From positions 124,001 to 188,000 of the forward strand of contig JAAQVN010000001.1 in NCBI GenBank assembly GCA_011754535.1: a DNA stretch of 64,000 bases. Direction: 5' to 3'. Positions 32,720 to 43,558 of the stretch are shown piece after piece (position 1 is the stretch's first letter; every line of letters starts with the position of its first letter). Source of the DNA: Enterobacter asburiae (GTDB taxonomy: Bacteria; Pseudomonadota; Gammaproteobacteria; Enterobacterales; Enterobacteriaceae). The notes below the pieces were generated by a model, which was not told the origin of the DNA, searched no databases, and worked only from the letters and a program-made list of their open reading frames with translations. A program made the position numbers and the translations under genes.

Positions 32720-33786
32720 GACAGATATCTCCTTGCAGCGGAGACGACAGCATCAGCAGGAATGGCGTCGAGATAACGTTCTTTCGTTTTGGTATCAATG
32801 GCGTCGGGATCGGGAAGGGGGCCGTAGTCGCCCGCCCAGATGACTTCACCGTTGACTTGCCATGGAGACCAAAACGTCAGTTTGGAAGGGCCAAACAGCG
32901 CCACGCAGGGCGTCTGCAGCGCGGCGGCCATATGCATCGGCACGGAGTCAACGCCAATAAAAAGACACGCGTGATCGATAAGCGAGGCCAGCTGGCGCAA
33001 CGTTAGCTGTCCCGCCAGCGAGACGACCCCCGTCTTCGGTGAGGCGGCGAGAATGCGATCGATCATCGCCAGCTCTTTTTTATCCGGCCCGGCCGTGAGG
33101 ACGACGGTATGCCCATCCTGCTGCAGCGCGGTGATGGTTTGCGCCATTTTGCTCTCATCCCAGCATTTGAAGAACCAGCGTGACGTCGGCTGGATGACGA
33201 TGTAGTTATCGCCCACTCCTTTTTGCACCAGCTGCTGGCGGGCGTGGTGCCAGTCTTTTGCGCTGTAGGCCATGGTAACCGCCGGCTTAGGCGCGACCTG
33301 TAATGGCGACAGAATGGAGAGATTTTGTTCGACGGTGTGCAGGGATTTGTGCTTTGCAACAGAGACTAATTCGCTATGGCAGAAACGCCAGAATGGATTG
33401 TTGCGTTTGTTAAAGGCGAATCCGAGGCGAACCGGCGCACCGGTGAAGCGGGTGACGATAGCGCTACGCCACTGATCGGCAAGATTAATCACCAGATGAT
33501 AATGTTGCTTTCGTAACGCGCAGAGCAATTGCCACTCCTTTTGGAGGTGCTTTAGCGTGCCCAGCTGCTTCCATTTACGATCGATTCCATAAATAGTGCC
33601 AATCGCCGGATGGGCGGCGAGCATATCGCGCGTTTCTTCATACAACAGCACGTCAATTTGCGCCTGCGGCCATTTTTGACGTAACGAATCAATGACGGGA
33701 GTGGTCAATAACATATCGCCATGATGGCGGAGTTTGATCAGTAAAATGCGCAAATCAGGCGTGTCAGGTAAGTTATTCATCATCAT
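32716..33786 (-). CDS. waaQ: Heptosyltransferase III WaaQ
   Basis: GT9 ADP-heptose:LPS transferase adding heptose III to heptose II. It is 356 residues and begins MMMNNLPDTPDLRILLIKLRHHGDMLLTTPV; three consecutive ATG codons leave the exact start open by two residues. The GT9 C-domain contains SLAGQLTLRQL and FIGVDSVPMHMAAAL. It is the first gene of the leftward block waaQ-wabG-wabH-GT2-waaA-waaE-coaD and is divergent from wabN across 150 bp that must contain its promoter. In E. coli the waaQ operon is RfaH-dependent; I cannot identify a convincing ops element here. Confidence 0.9.
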   Translation of the reverse strand: MMMNNLPDTPDLRILLIKLRHHGDMLLTTPVIDSLRQKWPQAQIDVLLYEETRDMLAAHPAIGTIYGIDRKWKQLGTLKHLQKEWQLLCALRKQHYHLVINLADQWRSAIVTRFTGAPVRLGFAFNKRNNPFWRFCHSELVSVAKHKSLHTVEQNLSILSPLQVAPKPAVTMAYSAKDWHHARQQLVQKGVGDNYIVIQPTSRWFFKCWDESKMAQTITALQQDGHTVVLTAGPDKKELAMIDRILAASPKTGVVSLAGQLTLRQLASLIDHACLFIGVDSVPMHMAAALQTPCVALFGPSKLTFWSPWQVNGEVIWAGDYGPLPDPDAIDTKTKERYLDAIPADAVVSAARRYLS

Positions 33787-33936
33787 CTTATCGGCGTTGT
33801 ACTGTTGGCAATTCTAATAGACCTGGTAGCGACTTGCACTCTTTCTCCATAATCTCAGGAATTTCCCAGGGAGGCTTTACTCAGGCTTTGGTGAGTGCGT
33901 AACATAGCGCTAACTTCCCTGTCATGCGGACTCATT

Positions 33937-34893
33937 ATGAAAAAACCAGCGTTTATCATCACGATTGATACTGAGGGCGATAATCTCTGGCAGAATCACC
34001 GCGTCATTAAAACGGAAAACGCGCGCTATCTGGCCCGCTTTCAGACCCTTTGTGAACGTTTTGGTTTTAAGCCCGTATGGCTGACAAACTATGAGATGGC
34101 AATTGAGCCCGTTTTCATTGAGTTCGCCAGGGACGTGATTGCTCGCGGGCAGGGGGAGGTGGGAATGCACCTTCACGCATGGAATAGCCCGCCTGAGCAC
34201 GATCTCACGGGAGATGACTGGCGCTGGCAGCCGTATCTGATTGAATTTTCAGACGAGGTGATGCGTGAGAAAGTGCTGTTCATGACCCGTCTGCTGGAAG
34301 AGACATTCCAGACCAAAATGCTGAGCCACCGCGCCGGGCGCTGGGCATTTGATAGCCGCTATGCAAAATTGCTCGTTGAACTGGGCTACCAGGTTGATTG
34401 CTCCGTGACGCCGCGCGTGAACTGGCGCAACGCGAAAGGTGCCCCGCAGGGTAATGGCGGAACGGACTATCAGCATTTCCCCGACCACGCCTATTTTATG
34501 GATTTAGATACTCTTTCCCGGGCGGGCAATAGCCCATTGCTGGAAGTGCCGATGAGCATTCAGTATAAACATCCGGCCTGGTTGAACACGATCAAACAGG
34601 GGTACGATCGTCTTCGCGGGAAATACCGTTCGCCCTCCGTGAACTGGCTACGACCGACGGGTGGAAATGCGCCGCAGATGATTCAGGTCGCGCAGCAATG
34701 CTTGTCTCAGGGGAATGACTACATGGAGTTTATGCTTCACTCGTCTGAATTTATGCCGGGTGGAAGCCCTACGTTTAAAGATGAGGCGGCGATTGAAGGG
34801 TTGTATCAGGATCTGGAAGTGCTCTTTAGTTGGTTATCCGATAAGACGGTTGGGATGACGCTGGCGGAATTTTATCAGTACAAGAAAAAATAA
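33937..34893 (+). CDS. wabN: WabN-like LPS core deacetylase
   Basis: A 318-residue polysaccharide-deacetylase-fold protein. In Klebsiella WabN removes the acetyl group from core GlcNAc placed by WabH, allowing core extension. It begins MKKPAFIITIDTEGDNLW, the TIDTEGD segment being the metal and catalytic Asp motif, followed by GEVGMHLHAWN (metal His) and MLSHRAGRWAFD. The ATG at 33937 is preferred over an upstream GTG because homology starts there. It is the only plus-strand gene inside the LPS cluster. Its last codons (AAG AAA AAA TAA) provide the U tract of the terminator used by waaL on the other strand. Confidence 0.8.
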   Translation: MKKPAFIITIDTEGDNLWQNHRVIKTENARYLARFQTLCERFGFKPVWLTNYEMAIEPVFIEFARDVIARGQGEVGMHLHAWNSPPEHDLTGDDWRWQPYLIEFSDEVMREKVLFMTRLLEETFQTKMLSHRAGRWAFDSRYAKLLVELGYQVDCSVTPRVNWRNAKGAPQGNGGTDYQHFPDHAYFMDLDTLSRAGNSPLLEVPMSIQYKHPAWLNTIKQGYDRLRGKYRSPSVNWLRPTGGNAPQMIQVAQQCLSQGNDYMEFMLHSSEFMPGGSPTFKDEAAIEGLYQDLEVLFSWLSDKTVGMTLAEFYQYKKK

Positions 34894-34913
34894 TGCCCGC
34901 ATGGCGGGCATTA
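34891..34913. terminator. Shared hairpin at the wabN/waaL 3' ends
   Basis: Perfect 10-bp inverted repeat TAATGCCCGC/GCGGGCATTA with a 3-nt loop, overlapping the wabN stop codon. On the minus strand it is followed by TTTTTTCTTG, so it is a good intrinsic terminator for waaL. On the plus strand the downstream T tract is poor. Confidence 0.85.
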
Positions 34914-34917
34914 TCGC

Positions 34918-36132
34918 TTATTGACGTTGTCTGGTTTGCGAGAGCGGAGTGCTCAGGGCAAACACGGTAACAAAGAATATTAAGGCTTCTGAGCTCAATA
35001 GAATGACGTCCGTCAGACCATAGAGTAATAAAAGAAGCATCGTTGTCAGCAGCAGACCATTTCGGTTTTTAAGTGCGTAAGCGATCATCGAAACGAAGAA
35101 AAAGAGCAATATCGCCAGACCCGGAAGCCCTTGCAGAGAGTATTTTTCGATAAATTCATTGTGTAAATGCACTCTGATAAACTCGAGTGCGGCGGCGAGA
35201 TGTGGATGCCCATGTTGCACATATTGCTTTGTCCATACTTCGCGGTCTTCGACTGACTGCCCCAGCGGGTGTGCAAGTCCGTTCTGAATACCAATTGTCC
35301 ACATGGAAAAACGCGCTCCGAGTGACGTTGCGTCATGTCCCTGCTGGTAGCTTTCCAGTTCCATCTGCGTTTGGACTATTTTTGGCGAAATCAATGGCTT
35401 GTAGCTAACGATAATAATACCCGCCACAATGCATAAAAAAATCAGCGTTGATTTTAGGTGAATTCTTCTGAAGTGGTAGAGCGTGAGCACAATCGCCAGA
35501 AGCAAATACAGCCCCATTGCGGCACGTGTACCTGTTAAAAGAATGACGAAATAAGATATTAAGACGATGAGCCCTGCAGCAACATACAGCTTTATATTTT
35601 TTTGCAGATAAAGGCTGTATACAAACGCCAGTGACAGTACAGAGTAAACATAGGCTGATACGGTCGCACGATTTATGGCCATCTCGATACGCCCCATACC
35701 TTGCGATGCCTGCCATAAGCCATAGCCAGTGGCAAGTACAAACCCCGCGCCAGAGGCGTATAAGAAATATTTCTGAAAGGATGCTTTATCGATGTAAGAC
35801 TTAAACCGATCAAGATAGAAAACGAGAATACTCGCTAAAATCAGCTTCTTACTGGCACCAAGATAATCGCTATAAGCGTTTAAACCTTCGCTATGATATT
35901 CATACACCATATACCAGACAAGATTGAGTAGCCCAATCAGCAAAATGGGTAACGCGATAGAAAAGGGACGCAGCGTAATTTTTTTATATTCGCAAGCTAA
36001 ACCGATAATGCTGGCATAAACCGCGATGTAGAAAAATTCTCGTTGTTTACCTGAGCTCAGCAGCGACAGCGCCAGCGAAATGAGGCTCAAAATCAGTGCC
36101 AGCTGATAGAGCCGCAGTTTTACTTTTTCCAT
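34918..36132 (-). CDS. waaL: O-antigen ligase WaaL
   Basis: A 404-residue polytopic inner-membrane protein with about eleven hydrophobic segments that would join O-polysaccharide from undecaprenyl-PP to the lipid A core in the periplasm. The Wzy_C/O-antigen ligase region includes GTRAAMG (R203) and a long periplasmic loop with H324 in HNEFIEKYSLQGLPGL, matching the conserved H-N/S/Q-x9-G-x-x-G pattern. The sequence is visibly AT-richer than the flanking heptosyltransferases. Its start overlaps the previous GT2 gene by 13 bp. WaaL varies greatly among strains, so the name rests on topology, motif and position. Confidence 0.88.
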   Translation of the reverse strand: MEKVKLRLYQLALILSLISLALSLLSSGKQREFFYIAVYASIIGLACEYKKITLRPFSIALPILLIGLLNLVWYMVYEYHSEGLNAYSDYLGASKKLILASILVFYLDRFKSYIDKASFQKYFLYASGAGFVLATGYGLWQASQGMGRIEMAINRATVSAYVYSVLSLAFVYSLYLQKNIKLYVAAGLIVLISYFVILLTGTRAAMGLYLLLAIVLTLYHFRRIHLKSTLIFLCIVAGIIIVSYKPLISPKIVQTQMELESYQQGHDATSLGARFSMWTIGIQNGLAHPLGQSVEDREVWTKQYVQHGHPHLAAALEFIRVHLHNEFIEKYSLQGLPGLAILLFFFVSMIAYALKNRNGLLLTTMLLLLLYGLTDVILLSSEALIFFVTVFALSTPLSQTRQRQ

Positions 36133-37028
36133 AATGCCTCAATGACCCTTTTTTTGTAGCTGAAACGTACATCTCTGGAGAAGAAAAAAGAGAAAGAATA
36201 AAGTGATTTCACCCGCTGCTTAACCAGCTTGAGCTGCACATCGGTCAGGTGTTGTCGGTGATTACTGTAAATATCAAACCAATGGCAATTAACAAGATGC
36301 TTAAATGATGGCGGGAATGTTTTTTCCATCTGTAATGTGCATTCAACCAGCGTAGCGATTTTACTGGCGTCAAGACGGCTCGACAAACTGCCGCTGCGTT
36401 TGATGTAATAATAGTGCCCCTGGCGCTGATAGACGATTTTACGCGATTGCATCAGCATGCCGGGAAATACCGCGAAATCTTCATAGCAGACCATAGAAGG
36501 GATCGGGTTGGTTGCGTACAGCCTGCGGTGTACGAATTGCCCGATGAGGTGCGCCTGAAAATCTTTGTGCTGTAAGAAACGTTTTATTGCATCATTCTGA
36601 GATAATGAGACGGGAGTGAATCCCTGCCAGGCGGAGGTGATTTTCCGCATATCACGAATTTCCAGCAGGCGCGTCAGCAACATATCAGGACGCTCTGCTT
36701 TCAGGAAGGCGACGGCATCCCGGATGCTACCCGGCTTCAACAGATCGTCGCTATCCAGCATCGTGATGTATTCGCCTGACGCCAGCGAGACTGCGCTATT
36801 TCGAACATGTCCTACGTTACGGTACTCAACGTAATGGGATTGCGCATGCGGAAGCTTTGGCAACCACGTCTCAATAATACCCTGTGTGGAATCACCGGAA
36901 CCGTCATTAAAGATAATGACTTCGACATCATCGCCTGCATTCTCAATCGCGTTTTGCAGGTTTTCCAGCGTGGCGTGAAGCGTGTTTTCAGCGTTGTGTG
37001 CGGCAATAATGATGCTGAGAAAAGCCAT
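36120..37028 (-). CDS. Family 2 glycosyltransferase, outer-core type, acceptor unknown
   Basis: A 302-residue GT2 enzyme starting MAFLSIIIAAHNAENTLHATL, with IIFNDGSGDSTQG and the metal-binding LDSDDLLKPGSI near residue 95; the fold and active site look intact. It lies between a GT9 enzyme (5 bp upstream) and waaL (13-bp overlap). Genes in that position usually build the outer core or the ligation site for O-antigen. The acceptor and sugar cannot be read from sequence. Composition is AT-richer than waaC/waaF, as expected of a strain-variable segment. Confidence 0.8.
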   Translation of the reverse strand: MAFLSIIIAAHNAENTLHATLENLQNAIENAGDDVEVIIFNDGSGDSTQGIIETWLPKLPHAQSHYVEYRNVGHVRNSAVSLASGEYITMLDSDDLLKPGSIRDAVAFLKAERPDMLLTRLLEIRDMRKITSAWQGFTPVSLSQNDAIKRFLQHKDFQAHLIGQFVHRRLYATNPIPSMVCYEDFAVFPGMLMQSRKIVYQRQGHYYYIKRSGSLSSRLDASKIATLVECTLQMEKTFPPSFKHLVNCHWFDIYSNHRQHLTDVQLKLVKQRVKSLYSFSFFFSRDVRFSYKKRVIEALWKK

Positions 37029-37033
37029 AGTAA

Positions 37034-38134
37034 TTAGTTTCCCTGCGCATCAAGGGCGGTATTTGCTGTTGGCAGTCCGCAAATGAAATGTTTGAGTTCG
37101 TCCAGCGATTCGTCTGTTACCGCGAAGAGTTCTTCCCGGCTTTGTGAGAAGTAATATCGTGTTTCAAAAACATACGAGCATATATTGGCATCGTTGCCAA
37201 TCAGCAACACGTTGCCAAGCGGGCGTTGCTCATAGTGGCAGCACGGTCCGAACAATAAGACGACCGGCACGCCAACCGCATCGGCAATATAGACATTCCC
37301 CGAATCGGACGCGATATAACAATCCATCTTAGAAATGGCCCACGGAAGCTCTTCCAGCGAGATCTTGCCAATCAGATTAATAAAGTTGGGCAGCTCACCA
37401 TAAGCCCGGGTGATATCGTCCATCCACGACTGTTCATTCGGGGCGCCAAAGACATAAAACTCGCATGGCAGGTCTGCCAGACGATCGGCAATTTGCTTCC
37501 AGATGACCGGCGGAACGGTTTTCGCTTTATTTCCTGCGGCGATGCTGATGCCAATGCGGATCGCACCTGGTTTATCAAGGATCGCCGGGTAAGTCGCGGG
37601 TTTAAACAGTGGCTTTGTGGCGTGCTTGGGAGAGTCTTGCCAGGTCAGCGCACGATCCGCCAGCTTAAGATAGTTCGTGACGGACAGCGTCTTCTTTTCG
37701 TGCTTAACCGTACCATCGGCCGTTGCATAGAAAATCCCGTGATACCACCTGCGCGTATAAGTGCTTAAAAATTGTTTGTTTTTGGCATTGCATACGGAGG
37801 CGAAAAAGAGATTCACGCTGTTAGGCTGCAGCAGGTATACGTTGTCATAGCGGTTCATAATCCTGCAGGCAAAGCGAAGCTTTCGCCACAGGTTACGCTT
37901 TTGCTGCTCGATAAAAAAAATCTCGTCGATAGTCTCATCATGTTTCGCCAGCGCACCCACGCTGCGGCTGATCAGCACGTCGCTTTTTTGCAGCCAGGCC
38001 AGAAGAGGCGTAGCATTAACAAAATCGCCGATTTTAGCTGTTTGAATGACCAGGTTTTTACCTGTCTCCTTGCGAAACAGCTTCCGGAGAAGCTTCACCG
38101 GAAAGAGTAAAATCAGCAGAAATACGTAACTCAT
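37034..38134 (-). CDS. Family 9 glycosyltransferase (heptosyltransferase-like) with N-terminal hydrophobic segment
   Basis: A 366-residue GT9-fold protein. After a hydrophobic/basic N-terminal segment (SYVFLLILLFPVKLLRKLF) comes the family start NLVIQTAKIGDFVNATPLL, and later NLIGKISLEELPWAISKMD and ASDSGNVYIADAVGVPVV, equivalent to the GT9 donor-binding region. WaaC, WaaF and WaaQ are all present elsewhere in the cluster, so this is a fourth GT9 enzyme and probably adds an outer-core heptose, as extra heptosyltransferases do in some Klebsiella cores. The donor is unproven. It is 3 bp after waaC and moderately AT-rich. Confidence 0.78.
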   Translation of the reverse strand: MSYVFLLILLFPVKLLRKLFRKETGKNLVIQTAKIGDFVNATPLLAWLQKSDVLISRSVGALAKHDETIDEIFFIEQQKRNLWRKLRFACRIMNRYDNVYLLQPNSVNLFFASVCNAKNKQFLSTYTRRWYHGIFYATADGTVKHEKKTLSVTNYLKLADRALTWQDSPKHATKPLFKPATYPAILDKPGAIRIGISIAAGNKAKTVPPVIWKQIADRLADLPCEFYVFGAPNEQSWMDDITRAYGELPNFINLIGKISLEELPWAISKMDCYIASDSGNVYIADAVGVPVVLLFGPCCHYEQRPLGNVLLIGNDANICSYVFETRYYFSQSREELFAVTDESLDELKHFICGLPTANTALDAQGN

Positions 38135-38137
38135 GGG

Positions 38138-39121
38138 TTAAATATCCCTGTTGGAAAGCCAGCGGCTGCCCTGTAAAAATGAAAAAATCGCATCTGCGCT
38201 GATATCCTTCGTTTGCTGAGTCGGGCTGACCATCTGATGCTGGTTTTTGCCATAGCCTCCGATCAGGCCGGGATCGGTCGGGCCAAAAAGGGTGATATTT
38301 GGACGATCCAGCGCCGCGGTTAAATGGCTTAAACCCGTATCCACGGAAACAACGGCGTTAGCGCCTGCCAGCTCTGCGGCAACCTGCGCCAGCGTGAGTT
38401 TGGGTAAAACCTCAACGTGGGTAAAGCCTGCTGCCAGACGCTCCGCACGCTGCCGTTCATGCTCAGCGCCCCACGGGAGTTTAATATGGATACCGGAGGG
38501 TTGCATTAGTTCAATCAGCCTTCGCCAGTGCGTTTCCGGCCAGTGCTTATCGTCACGCGTTGTGGCATGCAGGAAGACAAGATAAGGCTGAGCACAGGGA
38601 TCTGTATTGCGCAAAAAGTGCTGTGCAATGGCATAGTCGCCCTGGGTTTCCGGTTTCGCATAGCCGAGGCTTTTTGCGAACAGCTCGCGGGTGCGTTCCA
38701 CGGCGTGCTGCTGTTTTGCGATGTGGTGGCGGCGGTTATAGAACAGGCTCGCCAGCGGTTCGCGGGCGGTGTGCCAGTCCATGCCGTGCTTTACGCCGTG
38801 CGCCAGACGCGTGACCAGCGCGGCGCTTTTCACCAGCCCCTGGGCGTCGATGATTGCGTCGTAGCGCTGCGCCTGCACCGTTTCACGGAAGGCTTTACGC
38901 TCGGCTTTAATCGGCGCGGAGAACCACGCTTTGCGCCAGCGGCGAATCGCGACCGGGATCACGCGGTCAACCGCTTCATGCCAGGTGGGGATCTGCGCGA
39001 AGCCTTCTTCCACCACCCAGTCAAAACGGATGCCGGGGATGGCCCGCATAGCGTCCGTCAGCGACGGCAGCGTATGCAGAACATCGCCCATTGAGGAGGT
39101 TTTAACGATCAATACCCGCAT
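38138..39121 (-). CDS. waaC: Heptosyltransferase I WaaC
   Basis: Adds the first L-glycero-D-manno-heptose to Kdo2-lipid A on the cytoplasmic face. It is 327 residues beginning MRVLIVKTSSMGDVLHTLPSLTDA, the GT9 acceptor motif. The donor site includes LPKLTLAQVAAEL, VSVDTGLSHLTAALDRPNITLFGPT. It follows waaF by 3 bp in hldD-waaF-waaC, the conserved inner-core operon. G/C content rises again here compared with the waaL segment. Confidence 0.96.
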   Translation of the reverse strand: MRVLIVKTSSMGDVLHTLPSLTDAMRAIPGIRFDWVVEEGFAQIPTWHEAVDRVIPVAIRRWRKAWFSAPIKAERKAFRETVQAQRYDAIIDAQGLVKSAALVTRLAHGVKHGMDWHTAREPLASLFYNRRHHIAKQQHAVERTRELFAKSLGYAKPETQGDYAIAQHFLRNTDPCAQPYLVFLHATTRDDKHWPETHWRRLIELMQPSGIHIKLPWGAEHERQRAERLAAGFTHVEVLPKLTLAQVAAELAGANAVVSVDTGLSHLTAALDRPNITLFGPTDPGLIGGYGKNQHQMVSPTQQTKDISADAIFSFLQGSRWLSNRDI

Positions 39122-39124
39122 CCG

Positions 39125-40171
39125 TTATCCTTCTTCGCTCAACAGCAGTTCGTTGAGCTCTTCGAGAACGCGCTGCGGGGTAATATCGATCAGGCTCTGA
39201 TGGTAGCCTTCTGCGGCATCGCCCTTGCGTACCTTGTGGTAGCCGGTGATCAGGCGGATGACGCGCGCTTTGTGCGACAAGGGCGGGGTGAAGTCCGGGC
39301 TGCTTGGGCCATACAGCGCGACCAGCGGACGGTCCAGTGCGGCGGCGACGTGCATCAGGCCAGAGTCATTGCTGACCACGGCTTTACAGGCGGCAATCAG
39401 GATAACCGCCTGTTCAAGCTGCGTTTCTCCTGCCAGGTTGCGGCACCAGGCCTGTTGTTCATTGCTCAGCGTGGCGAGTATTTCGTTGCCCGCCTCGTGG
39501 TCCTTCGCCGAGCCAAACAGCACAATCTGGTAGCCTTCGTCGATCAGCTGTTTCGCCAGTTCGGCGTAGTGGTAGTGCGGCCAGCGCTTTGCCGGACCAA
39601 ATTCCGCGCCAGGGCAGAAGCCAATCATCGGGCGTTCAGACGAAATGCCAAACGCGTTGCAGGTGTGGGATTTCTCCCCGTCGTTAACCTGAAGCTGCGG
39701 CCACAGCAGCGGCTGCGGCAGGTCTTTCGCGCTGCGCATCACGCCTTTGTCGTAGGCCAGCGCCACGTAGCGCTCCACCATCAGCGGCCAGGCCTCTTTA
39801 TCCAGCACCCGGGCGTCGTTCAGCAGGCCGTAGCGCATTTCACCTCGCCAGCCGGTACGGTGCGGGATACCCGCAAAGAAAGGCACCAGGGCGGATTTGA
39901 AGGAGTTTGGCAGCACGTACGCGCGATCGTAGCGCTTCTCGCGTAGGCTGTGGCCGAGTTTGCGGCGCTCGCCGATTTCCAGCGCCCCGTGGCCAAGCGG
40001 CATCGGGATCGCCTCGTTCACTTCCGGCATGCGCAATAGCAGCGGACGGCACCATGCAGGTGCCATCACGTCGATTATCGCCTGGGGATAACGCGCCTTG
40101 AGCGTGCGATAAAGACTTTGCGACATCATCATGTCGCCCACCCAGGACGGGCCGATCACCAGAATCTTCAT
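39125..40171 (-). CDS. waaF: Heptosyltransferase II WaaF
   Basis: Adds heptose II to heptose I of the LPS inner core. It is 348 residues (E. coli 348) and starts MKILVIGPSWVGDMMMSQSLYRTL. It has the GT9 donor region AACKAVVSNDSGLMHVAAALDRPLVALYGPSSP. It sits between hldD (2 bp upstream) and waaC (3 bp downstream), so substrate synthesis and the first two transfers are coexpressed. Confidence 0.97.
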   Translation of the reverse strand: MKILVIGPSWVGDMMMSQSLYRTLKARYPQAIIDVMAPAWCRPLLLRMPEVNEAIPMPLGHGALEIGERRKLGHSLREKRYDRAYVLPNSFKSALVPFFAGIPHRTGWRGEMRYGLLNDARVLDKEAWPLMVERYVALAYDKGVMRSAKDLPQPLLWPQLQVNDGEKSHTCNAFGISSERPMIGFCPGAEFGPAKRWPHYHYAELAKQLIDEGYQIVLFGSAKDHEAGNEILATLSNEQQAWCRNLAGETQLEQAVILIAACKAVVSNDSGLMHVAAALDRPLVALYGPSSPDFTPPLSHKARVIRLITGYHKVRKGDAAEGYHQSLIDITPQRVLEELNELLLSEEG

Positions 40172-40173
40172 AC

Positions 40174-41106
40174 TTATGCGTCGCGGTTCAGCCAGGCCAT
40201 GTATTCCGTTACGCCTTCGGCAACGGTCTTGAACGGCTTGTCGTAGCCTGCGGCGCGCAGGTTGGTCAGGTCTGCCTGCGTGAACGCCTGATAGCGGCCT
40301 TTCAGTTTGTCCGGGAACGGAATGTACTCGATGCTGCCTTTTTTGTGGTACGCCAGCGTCGCGTCAGCCACTGCCTGGAAGGATTCCGCGCGGCCTGTGC
40401 CCAGGTTGAAGATGCCGGACACGCCGTTTTCCCAGAACCACAGGTTCACGGCTGCTACGTCGCCCACGTAAACGAAGTCGCGCTTGAAGCCGTCGCTGCC
40501 TTCAAACAGTTTCGGGCTTTCGCCGTTATTCAGCTGGGTATTCAGGTGGAACGCCACGCTCGCCATGCTGCCTTTGTGGCCTTCGCGCGGTCCGTAGACG
40601 TTGAAGTAGCGGAAGCCGACGATCTGGGAGTTCGCTTCAGGCAGGATCTGACGCACGTACTCGTCGAAGAGGAACTTGGAGTAGCCGTAGACGTTCAGCG
40701 GCTGCTCGTACTCGCGGGACTCGATGAAGTCCGAGGTACGACCGCCATAGGTTGCCGCCGAGGAGGCATACAGGAACGGAATTTCACGCTCCAGGCAGTA
40801 GTGCAGAAGCTCTTTGGAGTACTGATAGTTGTTGTCCATCATGTACTTGCCGTCCCACTCTGTGGTGGATGAGCACGCACCTTCGTGGAAGATGGCTTCG
40901 ATCTCGCCGAACTCTTCACCTGCCATAATCTGGATAAGGAAGTCTTCTTTATCCATGTAGTCAGCGATGTTCAGATCCACCAGGTTAACAAACTTGGTGC
41001 CGTCTTTCAGGTTGTCCACCACCAGGATGTCGGTGATGCCTTTGTCATTGAGGGCCTTGATAATATTGCTGCCGATAAAGCCCGCGCCGCCGGTAACGAT
41101 GATCAT
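40174..41106 (-). CDS. hldD: ADP-L-glycero-D-manno-heptose 6-epimerase HldD
   Basis: Extended short-chain dehydrogenase that epimerises ADP-D-glycero- to ADP-L-glycero-D-manno-heptose, the donor used by WaaC, WaaF and WaaQ. It is 310 residues (E. coli 310) with the Rossmann motif [11 protein letters not shown] at residues 3-13 and the catalytic YGYSK motif near residue 140. It is the first gene of the hldD-waaF-waaC operon, divergent from kbl across 215 bp. In E. coli the operon has a heat-shock promoter; I did not verify one here. Confidence 0.97.
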   Translation of the reverse strand: MIIVTGGAGFIGSNIIKALNDKGITDILVVDNLKDGTKFVNLVDLNIADYMDKEDFLIQIMAGEEFGEIEAIFHEGACSSTTEWDGKYMMDNNYQYSKELLHYCLEREIPFLYASSAATYGGRTSDFIESREYEQPLNVYGYSKFLFDEYVRQILPEANSQIVGFRYFNVYGPREGHKGSMASVAFHLNTQLNNGESPKLFEGSDGFKRDFVYVGDVAAVNLWFWENGVSGIFNLGTGRAESFQAVADATLAYHKKGSIEYIPFPDKLKGRYQAFTQADLTNLRAAGYDKPFKTVAEGVTEYMAWLNRDA

Positions 41107-41321
41107 AACTGTAACCTTTGAAGTGTGGAGCCCGGGGCCAATCCCGGACGCTAATGTTCATATCATATCATTAGTATGGCGACCCTTCAGCCATTCACCG
41201 ATATGCAGCAGGGTTACACGTGATTTATGCTGCAAAAACGAGAAGAGATACTGCGTCATCTCGTCATGAACTATAGGTTTGGGTAATATGTGCCGAAATT
41301 TGCCGAGTCTGGAGAATTGCA

Positions 41322-42518
41322 ATGCGTGGTGATTTTTACAAACAGTTAAACAGCGACCTCGACACCGCACGTGCGGAAGGGTTGTTCAAGGAAGAGCGTA
41401 TTATCACGTCTGCTCAGCAGGCGGACATCACCGTTGCCGACGGCAGCCATGTGATCAACTTTTGTGCGAACAACTACTTAGGTCTTGCGAATCACCCTGA
41501 GCTGATTGCCGCGGCGAAAAACGGCATGGACACCCACGGTTTCGGCATGGCCTCCGTACGCTTTATCTGCGGTACGCAGGACAGCCACAAGCAGCTTGAG
41601 CAAAAGCTGGCGAGCTTCCTCGGAATGGAAGACGCGATTCTGTACTCCTCCTGCTTCGACGCCAACGGCGGTCTGTTTGAGACCCTGCTCGGCGCAGAAG
41701 ATGCGATTATCTCCGACGCCCTGAACCACGCCTCCATCATCGACGGCGTACGTCTGTGCAAAGCGAAGCGCTTCCGCTACGCCAACAACGACATGGTCGA
41801 GCTGGAAGCGCGCCTGAAAGAGGCCCGTGAAGCGGGGGCTCGTCATGTGCTGATCGCCACCGACGGCGTGTTCTCGATGGACGGCGTGATCGCCAACCTG
41901 AAGGGCGTGTGCGACCTGGCGGATAAATACGACGCGCTGGTAATGGTCGATGACTCTCACGCGGTCGGCTTTGTCGGCGAAAACGGCCGTGGTTCCCACG
42001 AATACTGCGACGTGATGGGCCGCGTGGACATCATCACCGGCACGCTGGGCAAAGCGCTCGGCGGCGCGTCCGGCGGTTACACGGCTGCGCGCAAAGAGGT
42101 GGTTGAGTGGCTGCGCCAGCGCTCTCGACCGTACCTGTTCTCCAACTCTCTTGCGCCGGCGATTGTGGCCGCCTCCATCAAAGTGCTGGAGATGGTGGAG
42201 TCCGGTGCCGAACTGCGCGACCGCCTGTGGTCCAACGCCCGTCTGTTCCGTGAAAAAATGAGCGCTGCAGGGTTTACCCTGGCCGGTGCCGATCACGCCA
42301 TTATCCCGGTGATGCTGGGTGATGCGGTCGTCGCGCAGAAGTTTGCCCGCGAGCTGCAGAAAGAGGGGATTTACGTCACCGGGTTCTTCTTCCCGGTGGT
42401 GCCAAAAGGTCAGGCGCGTATCCGCACCCAGATGTCCGCGGCGCATACGCCTGAACAAATTGAACGTGCGGTGGAAGCCTTTACCCGCATCGGTAAACAG
42501 CTGGGCGTAATTGCCTGA
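41322..42518 (+). CDS. kbl: 2-amino-3-ketobutyrate CoA ligase (glycine C-acetyltransferase)
   Basis: PLP-dependent alpha-oxoamine synthase that cleaves 2-amino-3-ketobutyrate with CoA to glycine and acetyl-CoA, the second step of threonine breakdown. It is 398 residues (E. coli 398) with the PLP lysine in [14 protein letters not shown] and [15 protein letters not shown] lies upstream of the ATG at 41322. It is the first gene of kbl-tdh, 9 bp before tdh. Confidence 0.97.
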   Translation: MRGDFYKQLNSDLDTARAEGLFKEERIITSAQQADITVADGSHVINFCANNYLGLANHPELIAAAKNGMDTHGFGMASVRFICGTQDSHKQLEQKLASFLGMEDAILYSSCFDANGGLFETLLGAEDAIISDALNHASIIDGVRLCKAKRFRYANNDMVELEARLKEAREAGARHVLIATDGVFSMDGVIANLKGVCDLADKYDALVMVDDSHAVGFVGENGRGSHEYCDVMGRVDIITGTLGKALGGASGGYTAARKEVVEWLRQRSRPYLFSNSLAPAIVAASIKVLEMVESGAELRDRLWSNARLFREKMSAAGFTLAGADHAIIPVMLGDAVVAQKFARELQKEGIYVTGFFFPVVPKGQARIRTQMSAAHTPEQIERAVEAFTRIGKQLGVIA

Positions 42519-42527
42519 GGACGTGTG

Positions 42528-43556
<1,029 letters not shown>

Positions 43557-43558
43557 TC

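Noticed and set aside
33821..33840. CCTGGTAGCGAC upstream of wabN as a JUMPstart/ops (RfaH) element
   Set aside because: Only the CTGGTAGC part resembles the JUMPstart sequence; the GGCGGTAGCGTG ops core is not matched, and the strand points to wabN, not to the long waaQ operon.
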